Notes: generated by a model from the sequence alone, not told the origin. Counted from the stretch's first letter, positions 1-12,617 are shown. The stretch is DNA of 60,510 bases from Rhypophila decipiens (GCA_033297075.1 MU858263.1:1-60510); one strand, 5' to 3'. A program made the numbers and translations.

Positions 1-822
1 TGCATTCTTCCCAGGGTGCCTCCCTTCCTTTAGTGCTCATGTCTCCCATCATTGGTTACTCTGGGTGGGGTAACTTGTTGCCTGAGGCACCCGTATCTAA
101 TGTACGGCGCCAGGTCATGACAGAAGATTAAATAGTACTATATAGAACCCTTAAAGGGAATATAGTCCTTGTACTATATAGTGGCTTGCTTATATAATCT
201 AATAATCTAGGGTTATTAAACCTTTTGAGGACGGATTGACGGATACAATAGTCTCGTCCACTTGAAATGATAGACATAATGTACTTGGATGGCTAGAAAA
301 GCGGTAGAACACGAAGTGATTCGCAGTTTTTAAGACCATGATTGCAAGGTGTCACGTCATGTGAGCTGTTTTCGGCCTGTTGGGGTCAAAATACACTCAG
401 CTCATTTCAATTACTTCGTTTCAAAAGCTTGGCGAGTTCTGGTCCCGGGAGGCTTGGAGCAGAGAATAAGCAACTGACCGACCAGGCGGATACAGTCACG
501 ACCTCCTTGATTACAGTAAATATTACCCCGTGTTTTTGTCAGGTTCCGGAAATTGTGGTTACCTGGTAATGTTAGCAGTTACATACGTCAGTGCAGTGAA
601 AACTTTCAAGCAGCCTCATCAGATCAAACACGCCAAGTTTTGGAACAACGACCCGTTAAACACGCACAACGTAGAAAGGTCAGCCCACCAATTCCCTTTC
701 GAAATTCCAAACCCCATTAAGGTAATCTTGGTCAAACTCCCCGCCCAGACCCTGACACGCAAACGACCATTGCCCGCCTCAAACCTCAACTTCAGCTCAA
801 CAAAATCCCGTGCTATCTGACG
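1..822. other. AT-rich intergenic, no gene seen
   Basis: No supportable gene. Positions about 135-190 hold near-palindromic AT-rich words (two copies of ACTATATAG about 35 nt apart), which look like worn repeat DNA. The last 60 nt before the ATG at 823 are C/A-rich and suit a fungal 5' leader. Confidence 0.4.
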
Positions 823-1428
823 ATGGCTGAAAAGTGCGACCACGAGAAGCTGATGAGCGCCGGGGTTCACGAGCTCAAACGCGTTAGTGACGGCCTTGAG
901 AAGCTGTCTAAGGATACGGAAGCACTCTCTGTTCAATTCCAAGCACATAAGAAAGGAGTAGAGAATGACCGGGAGCAGCTGGACAAGCGCATTACCAGGC
1001 TGTGCCGTGATTTTGACAAGGAGTCAAAGACGACGAAGGAGAACGAGAAGTCAGTCTTCGAGCAGACTAAAACTCTTCTCGATACCATCTCGGCCATGAA
1101 CCAAGAGTTGAAGGGCCTGTTGCAGGAAAAGATTGCAGCGGTAAGTCTGGCTTCTTCCAAGTTCACTGTTCAGCCTCGTCGTAGCCAAATTTCCAAGTCT
1201 GACAAGTGCCATACAAAATCCAGATCGAGACTAGTATCAGTCTCTCTATTGACACAAAGTTTCAGGAGTTGGAAGCTCGTATGGACGCCGTAAGCCAACC
1301 CAGTTTGAAAATCGTTTTGTCTTTTTGTTCTCATTTGGATTCTGACACTTCTGCGCGGCTAGATTATCGAACGCAAGATCAACGAGCGACTGAACCAGGG
1401 AATTCACAGCGAGCATGATGCCATCTAG
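823..1428 (+). CDS. coiled-coil protein of unknown function, possibly eroded at its 3' end
   Basis: Three exons: 823-1140, 1224-1289 and 1363-1428, all joined in phase 0, with donors GTAAGT and GTAAGC. The product is 149 residues, strongly charged and helical, rich in Lys, Glu and Gln with heptad-like spacing. It has no signal peptide or membrane segment. I do not recognise the family. The exon-3 frame continues past the TAG at 1426-1428 for about 70 codons (to about 1640). This extension reads like coding sequence (a Glu/Asp-rich helix, then a hydrophobic stretch) but is cut by further stops, so the annotated end may be a recent nonsense mutation. A second coiled-coil gene of similar style lies 2 kb downstream. 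Exon structure is fairly sure; function is unknown. Confidence 0.55.
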
Positions 1429-3522
1429 ACTGTTTACATATAATGGATGATGATGGAAGAGGCCGGTGATCGTGTTGATGGGATAATGCGCTCCTAAAGT
1501 AATATTATCAATGCCATCAACGCATACACGCGCATTGAGTTCTATTGGTGGATCATCCCCTGGATTGATTGAACTTCTCCAGCCCTGAACAAGTACATGA
1601 ACCTAACAATGCGCGCAGAAAGGTTTTGCAGAGAAGATTAACCTTTGCCCTGAAGGGCGTCACTTTGCCACGGCTTGCCCCAGCTCGTAGAACCGCCATC
1701 CTGATATATTGACGATCATCTGTTGGGATCCTGACCAAACCTCTAGTAAATAAATCCGCTTTCTTCTGTATCCCATTTTAGGCATGATCCGTACTCAGAG
1801 ATTGGCATTCAGTCGTGTGATGCTTCATTAATCAGAGATGAACGAGAGGCCGAGAAAATACCACGGCTAATCGGGGTCTCGATACTTCCTAGCTGTCGAA
1901 GCCAACCTACGCATGTAAAACCCCGCGCCAGGGATCAAAACCCACTATAATCACTACCTCCGTCTATGAGCCTACTTTGGGCTTTGTTCCCATGGATGGA
2001 TGATCAGCCCATGAAAGAATAATCCCGCTGTCCGCCCTCCAAGTCTGTTAGGCGAAATGCGTTAAGTTTGACGATGTTTCTGGAATATGGAGGACTGATC
2101 CTCAGCCGTTCCACCGGACCAGTAACATGACAAGGTATCACCATTGACTCGGAGGTGGAAAGAACCGCGCCGTTTGATGGGTTTGAATTTCTGATAAAGC
2201 CTTAGCGCAGTCTCAGCTTTATAGTTTCTTGCAATCAGTTTATCTCCAATGTCTCTATTCTTTATCACGCTGATAAGTACCTTGAACGCCGCGCTGGGAC
2301 CGGTTGATCCCGGGCTATCATGAATGCGGGCGCAATAAGACTAAGCGGCGAATGAGGGTAGGCAATTTATTAAACTGCGTTCTTTCTTCCCTTTCGTATC
2401 TTTTTGCGTGTTAAGGAGCTGCTTTTGTGGCTGGTTAAGGGGTGCATTGGTCCCAGGTTTCTCTCCCCTAAGCCGCAAGGCCCCGTGGAACTTTTCACTT
2501 TTACTAATATGATGAGGTCCTCGATATTATCCAGTACTGGGGCCGGTTCTTACTCAAGTTGCAGTTTTTGGTTCAGTTCTCGTTATGATTCCTAGACCTA
2601 TGACTGTGACTCGACTCTTTGTATAAATATTTCTCTCGTTTATAATATAACTTGACTGTTATCTGAAGTACTGAAGCAGATCGTTCTTGGAATTTTCCTC
2701 GCACATGCTGTTGCCACATGAGTCGGCTCTTAACATAAACAAAGCAGTTGAATATTCTTACCCATCCTGCCGTATTGACTTACAAGGCCTACAATCACGC
2801 TCCTCGTCGCAACCACGCCGCCTACCAGCGCGAACAACTTTAGAAAGTGATTATTGTCTTGGCTAATACCGGCTGTAATGCCGCCGAGCCGAGTTTTAGC
2901 TATATCACAACGCCAACTTCCGTCGCCTGGAACAGTGATTTCTTGTCTGCTTATTCTGGTATATGGGCTTGAGACTTCAATCTGGCCTTTCATGATACCC
3001 CAGCCAACTACGACCACCAGAAATGACTGTGCTTCGAGTCATGAGGGGAACGAATGATACAAGGACCTGACGATTGAGTTCAGATGGTGGTGGACAGGTG
3101 GAGTGAAACTGGATGTACCTGAATTTACCAGAGTGTTTGGTCCAGCTGAGATAGCACCAGAGATTAGACCCCGCCTAGCTTGCGTGGGATTGGACTCTAC
3201 GGCCTGGCCCGCCTGTCCAGTACCCCTCCTTGAGTCGAGATGAAACTCAGTCTCGAGCTCTGCCTTGCACCTCGAGGGCTGGCTACCCCTCAGCCCCTCG
3301 TTGGACCCACTCTGCACTGCTCTTCTCTGCCTATAAACTTTCCCTTCCTCAAGCCATTTCTTCCCTCCTGCACAAACCTTCTTCCTGCCTCACACCCTCG
3401 GCTTCCAGCATCTTCCGGTCGGAATCGACTTCTCCTCTCCTCTCAAGGCTCCTATCCCAATCTTCTTCCGTTTTAACAAACGTTCTCCTTCCCACACACT
3501 CCTCTTTTGCTCAACACAAACC
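1429..3522. other. intergenic with eroded coding tail
   Basis: Positions 1429-1640 hold the interrupted continuation of the upstream coiled-coil frame. Beyond that no gene is supported. About 3260-3520 is C/T-rich, which fits the leader of the gene starting at 3523. Confidence 0.35.
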
Positions 3523-4839
3523 ATGGACGCAAATAACTCGGGCAACGATCGTGCCCTGACCGCACAGGTAGGCTCCTTTCTGCGTCGAGCTGGGTTCTTG
3601 AAATCTTGCAAGAATCTGTCCATCCCTTCCACAAATACCTAATGAGGTCTGCTGGTCCGGCAACCTCGCCTGGTTACCCTGGCAGCTCGTCCTTGCGTTC
3701 TGCCACGCGACTTCCGGCCTCATTCGATGTTGGCTATGGCAGCCTTCGTCGGTGGGGTCGTGTCTAAAGTCCTTTGGGAGTCGCAAAGGGTCGACGAAGC
3801 GGAAAACCAATAAGTGTTCACATCCTTCGGGATGCAGGCCGCGCCGACCGGATCATTGAGTTGGACCAATTGCTCAATGTGCAGGTTGTACCCCTCGAGA
3901 TACGATCAAGCAGTCATTCGTGGGGGTAGCGGTGCCACTTGTGCACACTGTACTGCATGCTGCCGACCTCTTCCACTCCAAGTTTACTTGGGGATTCAAT
4001 CCATTCATGGAACGAGAGACCGCAGGGAGCAGGAGACTCGTTGACCTCACAACAAAGGCGTGATCGGGGGTTACTTAGCCAATGCTAATACCTACTTCTT
4101 TCGTCGTCTTTAGGATACTCGCGCACTCGAGCAGCACCTAGCCAAAACCGAACGTGACATTGCCGAGTTCACCGGAATTCTACACCAGACCACCGTCGAG
4201 AATGACAAGAAGCTCCAGATGCTCGAGGCGAAGATGGCAAACCAGGGGGAGCAGATTGCCCAAGCCCAAACCTCGGCCAAGCACTTGGTCCAAAAGGAGG
4301 CGGATGCAATTAGAGCCAATTTGAACAATGTAAGATCCTGCTAGTTGTTCTTCTAATATTTGCTATTCCTAACTAGTATTATAGCAAGGCAAAGACCTCA
4401 ATGAGAAGCTTAAGACCAAGGCATCCAACATCTTCGTTGATTGACTCAAGGGCAAAGTTGATGATCTCGAGGCCCAGCTCAGCGGTGTAAGTAAGTCCAT
4501 CTCCCTTGTATATTTGTCTGGATTCCACTAACCGTCCTTTCATTTGGCATATAGCTTTCCCTCGGTGAAACTCGTAGCCCATTGCCCCACCAGCAGGAGA
4601 TGATGAACCTCCTTCGAGAGGAGATGAGGGCCGTCCTTGTACAGGAGATGATGCCCATGCTGCGCCGAGAGATGACGACCTTCGTTGAAGAACCGATTTT
4701 GCCCCTCGTGCGCCAAGAAATGGAGCGGGCGGATGCGTCCACGACTGAACGCCTTGACCTTCATTATCATCTAATCACACAGATTGGCAAAGATCTGAGC
4801 CAACGTCTGCAAATTGTGGAGGCCAAGCTTAATTGGTGA
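3523..4839 (+). pseudogene. broken coiled-coil gene
   Basis: Exons with good splice signals: 3523-3567, 4114-4329, 4385-4486 and 4555-4839. A further short exon may lie at about 3838-3884 inside the unusually long first intron. The product would be an acidic, Glu/Gln-rich coiled coil ending in a Met-rich helix with repeated REEM/RREM/RQEM-like turns and a C-terminal Trp. The third exon has an in-frame TGA at 4442-4444 with clear coding context on both sides, so the gene is truncated as it stands. A possible donor near 3811 also reads ATAAGT where GTAAGT would be expected. Both changes are C:G to T:A in direction, compatible with RIP-like decay but not proof of it. Function unknown. Confidence 0.55.
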
Positions 4840-6784
4840 GAAAGCACGGTTTGTTCTGATATGGGTCTTATTGGACCACGTTCTTCTTGGAGTGCGTAAT
4901 GGCTCGATATGAGGGGCTTGGCCATTTATTTCGAGGACTGGGGAGAACGTCAATAGCCCTGATGACGAATAATCAAGAGTGAATGTCGAAAATGTCAATA
5001 ATCTATATGACGTGACAACCTATACCCGATCATACTTCCGCGTGAAAGTAACTGTGGCAAAACGAACGGTGAAACGTCAGTTCTCTACGAAAATCGCAGC
5101 CAGAATCAAAATCTCTCATTGCAAGGGCATTGTGGCGGCTTTCAACCGTGGAGGCTGAACCGTGCCGTCAATAAAAGAGAATTCATACTTACACATCCAT
5201 TTTTTTATATACGTACACAACATTCCCCGCATGGCAGCCGGCAAGAAAAAATAGCCCCAGCTCAACATCACCGACAACGACGTCATCGCCGGCCGTACTA
5301 CCTTCCTATTTCCTAGCCCCGGCCGATCCCCGTCAACACCCGTTCCGATCCGACGATTCTAACGATGCGCAAACCCTATTTCAACAACGTCCTCAGCCGA
5401 CTACCTTCCTTCCCTCGGCTGATCCAGCCAGTCCCTCCAAATACTCCGGCAATCGGCGGGAATCGACCGACACCCGCCGGCATGGGTCCAGGACGATCAG
5501 TGGATCCTGCAGTAATTAGAGCGGTCAGGTCACTCTCAAGGCAGAATGATCTCTCTGGCAAATGGCTCCAAACAAGCACCGGAAATCAACGAATCATATG
5601 TTCCGTAGGGGACAACGTGCGCCCGACATTTAGGCCTTCGGTGACACCCCCCGACCAGTATAGCGTCCTGGATGTAGGCCACGTTGTCAACCATACTTCA
5701 AAGGGAATGGGAAGCACGAAGTGCCCCGCATCAAAATATCAGCCGCATTACGGACTAACCAGCACAGCCGCAACATGAGAGGTGTTTACCCCTCGCACAG
5801 AAATGTGAGTCCGCCACCGCTCAATATTTGCTTGTCTTTTCTCGCAGATACGTATCGACATTTTTCAACCCCCGATTGGGGCTGATATGTTGTGTTCTGC
5901 GGTGCGACGACACTCCTTCACTTCCGCGGTAACATTCCCCTTGTCCACGGAGATACCACCAAATCGTCCCCAATACCGGCTGGTTCTTTACCTGCAGGAA
6001 TTGACAAAATACCTTTTTTCCAACTTTCGTTCTCACTATTATCAGGAATAAAATCCCTCCTTATGCAACTACACCGACGCATCACGGCTTGGCACCCAAG
6101 CAGAGGTGGGCTATGGCGCCCGAAGCTCCGCGTGGACCAACCAGAGACATGTTTGCGCTGCGGCTGAACGTTGCGATACAACGGTCACAGGTCCCTGCTG
6201 TATAATATCGACGAAGACTAGTGGGTTTTGACCGGTCTCACTGGTCCCCGCGAAAAGGTGATTGAGACCTGAACAACTTAAACCCGATACTTATCCTCTT
6301 TGGATGCCGATCTGCCTTCCCCGGGCATATCTTTCGTCATAGTGAGTCTATATATACTTCAGCCCTAGGACCAGCGACCAATAACCAGCCCAGTGGCAGG
6401 CATCCCCCGTTGTTCACCCCGCAACATGCAAGCGTTCGGAGGCGACAACCAGCACTCACACATGGCGGTGGGATAACGACTGGATGCTGTGCGTCAATAA
6501 TTCAAGCCACCATTCGATAGTGTAACAACACAGCAAAAGGTTAGGAATCAAACACCGGCAAACACTGCCACTTTCAGGCTCTGTCAGTTTGTGAGACAGC
6601 CCTCTCCTGAGATTGAAAAGTAGGTAAATAGTGCAGAGCCCCATCAGGCCGATGTTCTAATGTGCACACCAAATTGCAACATTCTACAGAGCAAGGTACT
6701 TCCGTTTTCTTTGCACTTGAACTTGAAAAAGTCTTTCATTTGATATATCACAGGGTTGAGGGGCTCACTCGCTTCAAGCTCACC
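4840..6784. other. intergenic with possible decayed Ser/Pro-rich gene fragment
   Basis: The frame starting at 5232 stays open to the TAG near 5518 without an early ATG. Its composition is coding-like: Ser/Thr/Pro-rich at first, then acidic and Gln-rich. A competing 137-codon ORF at 5365-5778 overlaps it. Neither has a recognisable family. The rest shows no supportable feature. Confidence 0.25.
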
Positions 6785-8476
6785 ATGAGGTTCTCTCTTT
6801 CCCTTCTCATTGCTCCCCTGCTGGCGAGCCCTTGGGTTGCTGCAAACAATAACGGTTGCAATGCCGACAACTGCCTGCGTGCTCTGAGAAACCCTACCCG
6901 CACTGCTGCTGCAACATCATTCTGCCGAACCTATACCCAAGCCATCATCACGGCCACAACAGCTCTTCCTACTCAGTTCGCCACACCTTGTGGCTCCGGT
7001 GCGACACAATCCGTGCGCTTGAGCTCCGCTTGCTCCTGCTACGTTGTGAGTCTTCTTCTTTCTGTGCTCGACTTGTAGAGTTAGTGACGAATACATGGCT
7101 AATGTATCTGGTAAATGGACAGCCACCGCCATCATGTGGGAATACCAACACTGATAGCAACAACTGCGGAACCTGTGGCAATGTGGTAAGTGACAACAGA
7201 GTGCCATCTGTTCAGGACAATTACTCACACATCATATCAGTGTCCCGCCGGAACGACCTGTTCATCAGGCGCCTGCGTTTGCGCCAACTCTGGCAAAGCT
7301 CCTTGCAACGGACAATGCCCAGACTTGACTTCCGACAACAGCAACTGTGGCACATGTGGTAACACGGTATGTACATTTTGTCTCCACTCCCACTGGCAAT
7401 CCTCTTTTCAATTCCACTGACACCATTCCCTCACATAGTGCGGTGTTGGCACCACCTGCCAATCCGGCACCTGCACCCCCAACTCCGGCGGCAACTGCTC
7501 AAACTACACCGCCTCGTGCTCCGACGTTGTGAACGGCATCTTGGCCACCAACTCCATCGCCAGCCCAGCGTTGGTGGACTACCGCCTGCAGACCGCCCTC
7601 CTGGAACTCACGAGCCCGGCCGACTTCTTGGCGGCGCTGGGTGCCGACCCATGCGCGCGCTACACCGATCCTGATGAGAACGCCGCCTGCCGGTTACTAT
7701 TCGCCAATGAGGAATTGGTGGCGAGCATAACCGAGCTCACCATCGCGGCGTTAACTGCCCTCCAGTCGTGCGCTGCCGACTTTGCGGCCGGCACACCGCA
7801 TGACCAGATCATCGTCACCGAACCTGGTACCTGTGCGGCACCCACCAGACGACGTGTGAGGCGTGCTGGAGAGGAACACGATCTCACCCAGACCATCCTC
7901 GAAGCCATTGAGGCTCTGCAGTTGACCGCGCCTCCGCCAGTGCTGGGCGAGATGAAGCCGGCGGCAGTGACTCGTGATCTTCTCGAGATCATCAAGAGAC
8001 AGTCAGGAAGCTGCGCCAACGTCGGGCGGTGCTTCCAGACATGCCCTTCCTGCCGCGAGCAGCAAACCACCTGTGGCCCGAACTCGGTCGTCATCTCAAC
8101 GGACGTGTGCAACGCCGTGACTGCTGTCGTCGCTGCCGTGGTTGGAGGCCTTGCTGTTGCTCCATGCGCGGCGGCGTCTGCAGCTTGCGGCCCCCTAATC
8201 TTGGTATGCGAGGGTATCTGCGTCGGGGCGCTCGGTGGCGGGGCCGGTGTGGTCGCCAACGGTATCTGCAACCGCAGAAACAACAACATCTGTAACCCCC
8301 TCGCCCAGCGGTGTGCAAACTGCAATACCGCCAACGGCAACATTTGCAACCCTGATAGCTCCCAGTGCTGTGCGGGTGAGACCGGTACCCAGTGCGGCAC
8401 GAACGGGTGCTGCTGCTGCCCTCGCTGCCAGGCGCCAGGCGGCATCAACTGCGCCTGCACGGCAGCCGATTGTTAA
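6785..8476 (+). CDS. secreted cysteine-rich repeat protein
   Basis: Four exons: 6785-7045, 7123-7185, 7241-7366 and 7439-8476, all phase 0, giving 495 residues. It begins with a signal peptide (about 20 residues, ending WVAA). Residues about 88-180 hold repeats of the form NCGTCGN-x-C-x-x-GTTC-SG-x-C, resembling Stig1-like cysteine-rich modules. Two introns fall at the same place in the repeat (just before the Cys after CGN), so the module is exon-coded. The middle (about 180-330) is a helical region with scattered Cys and a basic RRRVRR site. The C-terminus is very Cys-rich with an Ala/Gly/Val-rich hydrophobic stretch that could be a membrane or buried segment. It is probably an extracellular or cell-surface protein. 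It lies next to chitin locus 1, but a functional link is only inference. Confidence 0.75.
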
Positions 8477-9055
8477 GCTGGATACACGTGCAGGACACTT
8501 GATACCTTGGTCAGGCCCATCGCTTCTGGATATCTACCTAATTACCGACTCAGTTAGTTATAGTTACATGTAGCCGTAAATTTGATTAATTCCCTTCACG
8601 CACTCTCCTGTCTGCTGCGTCACATGTGATTTTACATTCACAGTCTGTGGAGTGTGATTATTTAATCTTCTTCCTCCATGATATACCATCCTCTTGTGCA
8701 AATTCTCGTACTGGCCAGGTATGCTGCTATGCAGAACAAGAGACGGGGCACAAGGGAGCAGTCTGAGGACGTCTTCATGGCGCCTGAGGTGTGGGCCTAA
8801 ATGACGGACAGGGTGAACAAGAGATTCCGGTATTGCTACTAGACGCACGTGTCACCTCAGGCAAGAGGTGCTAGGCTTTTTAGGTATGAGATTTGCAGCT
8901 TCAGTCTCGAACGATGTCACATCTACGAGACATGGAGGATTATAGAGACAAGATTATGGTTTTATTAAGGGTTTACATAGTAGAGCTGCGTAAACAAACC
9001 GGCGCTTCCATGGCACCGTTACACCCATTATAATTCTCGCCAGACACCTCTCATA
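8477..9055. other. convergent intergenic region
   Basis: This separates two convergent genes. AT-rich 3'-UTR-like sequence is present; no gene or repeat was seen. Confidence 0.4.
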
Positions 9056-10999
9056 TTACGTCGATCCAACACAGACGTAGACGCTCACGGCCAAGTTGGA
9101 GCAGGCCGTATTGACAGCCGGGTTCCACCGGAAGAAGTTGGCCGGCGTGATGGAGAACCTCGACGCAATAGCAACACACTGGTCTCCGCTCACAACATAG
9201 TACCACTTATTACACGTCTTGCTCACACCACTCTGCACCGGCGTCGGCGGGGTGGTGCCGGTGACAGTCGGCTTAGGCGGCGTCGGCTGGCTAGGCGTGC
9301 CGGTGACACCGACGCAGACGTAGGTGTCGAGGGGGAGGCCGGCGCACGTGTTACCGACGTCTGGGTTCCAGCCGTAGAACTGCGTGAGGCTGAAGGTCTT
9401 GTACTTATCGACGATCGACTGGCACCCGTCGCCGCCGACGACCTTGTACCAGGCCTTGCAATCCTTGTTTACGTTCGGCTGTGTAGGGCTGGGCTTGTTT
9501 GGGTCCACCGGGGGCGTGGTGGGGGTGCCGGTTATGCCGACGCAGACGTATGTGTCAAGGGGCAGTCCAGCACAGGCTGTGAGGGGTCAGTTAGTGGATG
9601 TCACAGTGGCAGGGATCTCGCAGGGGATGTTCAGTGACTTACTGTTACCCACATCGGGATTCCAGCTGTAGAACTGAGCCAGGGTAAAAGTCTTGTACCG
9701 GTCGACAATAACCTGGCACCCGTCTCCGGAAACAACCTTGTACCAGGCCTTGCAGTCCTTCGAGACGTTCGGCTGAGTAGGGGACGGCTTGGGGGTGCCT
9801 GTTGGTACGGGGGTTGTTGTGGGAGTGCTGGACACACCGACGCACACATACGTGTCCAGGGGAAGCCCAGCGCAAGTGTTGCCCACGTCGGGGTTCCAGC
9901 TGTAGAACTGGGCCAATGTGAAGGTCTTGTACCTGTCAACAATGACCTGGCAGCCATCGCCAGACACGACTTTGTACCACGCCTTGCAGTCCTTGGTGAC
10001 GTTGGGCTGTGTTGGCGTAGGCTTTGACGGATCCGGAGCCTGGGTCGTGGTGGGTGTTCCAGTGACGCCGACGCAAACGTACGTGTCCAGAGGAAGGCCG
10101 GCGCAGGTGTTGCCGATATCGGGGTTCCAGCTGTAAAACTGGCTCAATGTGAACGTCTTATAGCGGTCCACAATAACTTGACAGCCATCTCCAGACACCA
10201 CCTTGTACCACGCCTTGCAGTCTTTGCTAACATTGGGCTGCGTGGGTGAAGGCTTCGTTGGGTCCGTGGGCTCAGTCGTAGGCGGGCTGGTCGGCGTGCC
10301 GGTGACTCCAACGCAAACGTAGGTATCGAGGGGAAGGCCGGCGCAAGCTTGGAAGGAGTCAGTAGGGCTGGAAGGACCTGGTCTCCGTAAAGCACGGGAG
10401 TCACTCACTGTTGCCAACATCTGGGTTCCAGCTATAGAACTGCGAGAGCGTGAAGGTCTTGTACCGATCCACGATAATCTGGCAGCCGTCGCCCGAGACG
10501 ACCTTGTGCCAAGCCTTGCCTAGAGTGTCAAGTCAGCGGTGCTTCTCTATCACAAATCCCAAGATCAGAGCAACATACAATCCTTCGTGACATTAGGTTG
10601 AGTCGGCTCAGGGCCTGAGGGCCCCGTACTAGTAGCAGTCGGGCCCCGCGAGGTGGTCTTGAATGTGGATGTCGTCGTTGCCGGCTTAGTCGTCGACGGC
10701 AGCTCCGGCATCTCCACACACCACTCGGTGCCTGAGAAAATAGGCGAGTTGCCGCTCGGGCAGTTCAGGCTGGGGTTCATGAGCCTCAGCCTGTCCAGCG
10801 GCACGAGCCACCAGTCGGCGAAGTTCTGGCATGTGTCACCCGGCTCGGGGACCGCCCAGAAGGTGCACTCGCCGGGCGCGGCGGCAGCCAAGCGCTGGGG
10901 GGAGGCCTTAACGGCCGGGGCGCGGCGCGGCTGGATGACGTGCGCCGATGCAGTGCTCGCGGTGAGCAGGCCGCTCAGGAGGAGGTCGGTAAAGCGCAT
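9056..10999 (-). CDS. secreted protein with seven LysM modules
   Basis: Minus-strand exons, in transcript order: 10999-10579, 10519-10409, 10347-9643 and 9576-9056. The total is 585 residues and all junctions keep frame. A signal peptide (residues 1-19, ending STASA) is followed by an atypical Cys-containing LysM (about 45-95), then six LysM modules separated by Thr/Pro linkers. Modules 2-6 are nearly identical, each with SGDGCQ or GGDGCQ, YKTF, a WNPD turn and CAGLPLDTYVCV. The last is more divergent. LysM modules bind chitin oligomers; secreted fungal multi-LysM proteins protect hyphae or hide chitin fragments, and several are encoded beside subgroup-C chitinases. Here the neighbour is the divergent chitinase fusion gene 1.6 kb away. 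There is no catalytic domain. Confidence 0.9.
9380..10500 (-). repeat. tandem LysM-coding repeats, about 230 nt per unit
   Basis: Copies of the LysM-plus-linker unit recur at about 9408, 9701, 9935, 10164 and 10466 (position of the IVDRYKTF-coding segment). Spacing is 229-241 nt once introns are subtracted. Near-identity at DNA level suggests recent tandem duplication or gene conversion. Two of the copies are split by an intron at the same codon (Asn|Thr-Cys). Confidence 0.85.
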
Positions 11000-12617
11000 G
11001 GTCGCGGTGTGATGAGATGCAAGTCACGGTATTTGGCGCGCTGGATAGTCCTCGAGAGCTTTCAGCCCTGTCCTCTGGAGAATGGAGGATGGCAGGGGAG
11101 GATGGCACTGAGGAGTGATCAACAGTATGGGTTGCAGAGAAAAGGGGAGGGTGATATATATGTTATGTCACGCTACTTCAGACGAGGGCAGCTTTTGACG
11201 CGTCGTGGAGCTTGGACGAACCTTTCGTCTGATCTGACGGAGCTTCACCTCGACTCCCCCACCCGAGATTGGACAATGTACGCTCCGAAGCATCACATGG
11301 AAAGCTTGGGAAACTCGTATCAGTTTGTGAAATGCATGCCTAACTCGGTACCGCGATCCGTCTAGTCTCCCCGGACTTCTGTGGTTACAGGCTCGGACTC
11401 GAGTTTTCGCCCATCATGTGCTGCTACTTGACGAGCATCGTTCTAGAACGGGATTTCCGTGCCATGGTCGGTGCCGCTCAACCACAAAAGTTAACCCCTT
11501 TTGCCCCTGTGTAGTATTATTGATAAGCTCGCTTAACTAACCCCATCTGTCGCTATTACAACAGCACGTCTGTAGCAAGCTATCCGTACACAATGCACGT
11601 AGGTAGGCACGTAGTCCCCGCTTCTTCACTTCTTCGGACGAGTGCATTGTATGGTCCTGTACCTCGCCGGTGACAGACCGTTGGGATTTACGCCACTCCC
11701 GAGCATGGCCGTGAAAGAAACAGGAACTACCAGGAGATTGCAACGCCATGCAGAATGTTGTCGGCAAGCAGCGGGATGATGCTGTCATGCATGGTCTTGA
11801 CTGCACGTGAAAGCATAGCAACTGGGGGGCAAGGCTTGCTTGGGCATTATCGTGAACCGGCTTGCTCTCAGGATGAATGTTTGCTTCAATGGAATTGGGC
11901 GGCTCGGACAACTGGAGTGTTGCGGTAACATTGCTGTCGTTGTCATAATCGTGGGCTAGAATTCAATAGCGCCGTTTGGGCCCCCAAAAGTCTTGGGGGC
12001 CACTCGAGAACAAAAGTGGCCGAGATGCTCTCCAGGACGGAGTATGCCTTGCAAAAATGGGCGATGTCGAGTTGATGCAACCCCAGAGTTTTCTCAAATG
12101 CGAACTAGTATCACTGGCAATCCTTCTCGGGTTCAGGATTCCAGAATGCGAGGCTACTGCCTGATCAATACGTGGATGTGGCAAATTTGCGAGATTATCA
12201 CCTACAAAGTGTGCCTGCCTGGGGTGAGTCCAAGGTGGTATTATAGCTAGGATTATAGACCCATTTGATACCATCTGTGACACCTTAGTCAGCTTACATT
12301 GACTAGGCGGGCCAGAAATTGTAGTGATTGGACGGTGCCGAGCATGTGCAGTCACTAATTACAGTGCGAGCCTCGCAATGCCAGTGCAAGGGTCAAAATA
12401 TCCAGACGCGAAAACCGGGAGTCTAGGCTGCATGCGGGCAGCGTAACGATGCCTCCCTGCAGATCAGGTACTGTGGTACAATACATGGATTTTGCAGAAA
12501 GCCATAAGTCCTGCCGCTTCGCTTCAATGTCTGCCCTCAGTCAAGGCACCTGTATCAAGGCCAACGTGCCCGTACCAGCAGCTTCGTCGCCAACTTCAAC
12601 AAGCTGTCGACGGCAAG
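11000..12617. other. divergent promoter region of chitin locus 1
   Basis: 1.6 kb between the LysM gene (minus) and the chitinase-subtilase gene (plus). ORFs seen here are short and unconvincing. The region probably carries both promoters; no specific regulator site can be named. Confidence 0.4.
11155..11161 (-). promoter_or_regulatory. candidate TATA element of the LysM gene
   Basis: TATATAT about 156 nt upstream of the ATG at 10999 on the minus strand. Position and sequence are compatible with a fungal TATA box; there is no other support. Confidence 0.3.

Noticed and set aside
5365..5778. 137-codon ORF
   Set aside because: No recognisable domain, and it competes with another open frame; listed only as part of a decayed stretch.
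7660..8460. 266-codon minus-strand ORF
   Set aside because: Antisense to the Cys-rich protein; an artefact of high GC and biased codons.
9056..10999. CRISPR-like array suggested by regular repeats
   Set aside because: The repeats are protein-coding LysM units of about 230 nt in a eukaryotic gene; no CRISPR array is present anywhere in the window.
12492..12617. Longer start for the chitinase fusion at 12492
   Set aside because: It would bury the signal peptide 42 residues inside; the ATG at 12618 puts it at the N-terminus.
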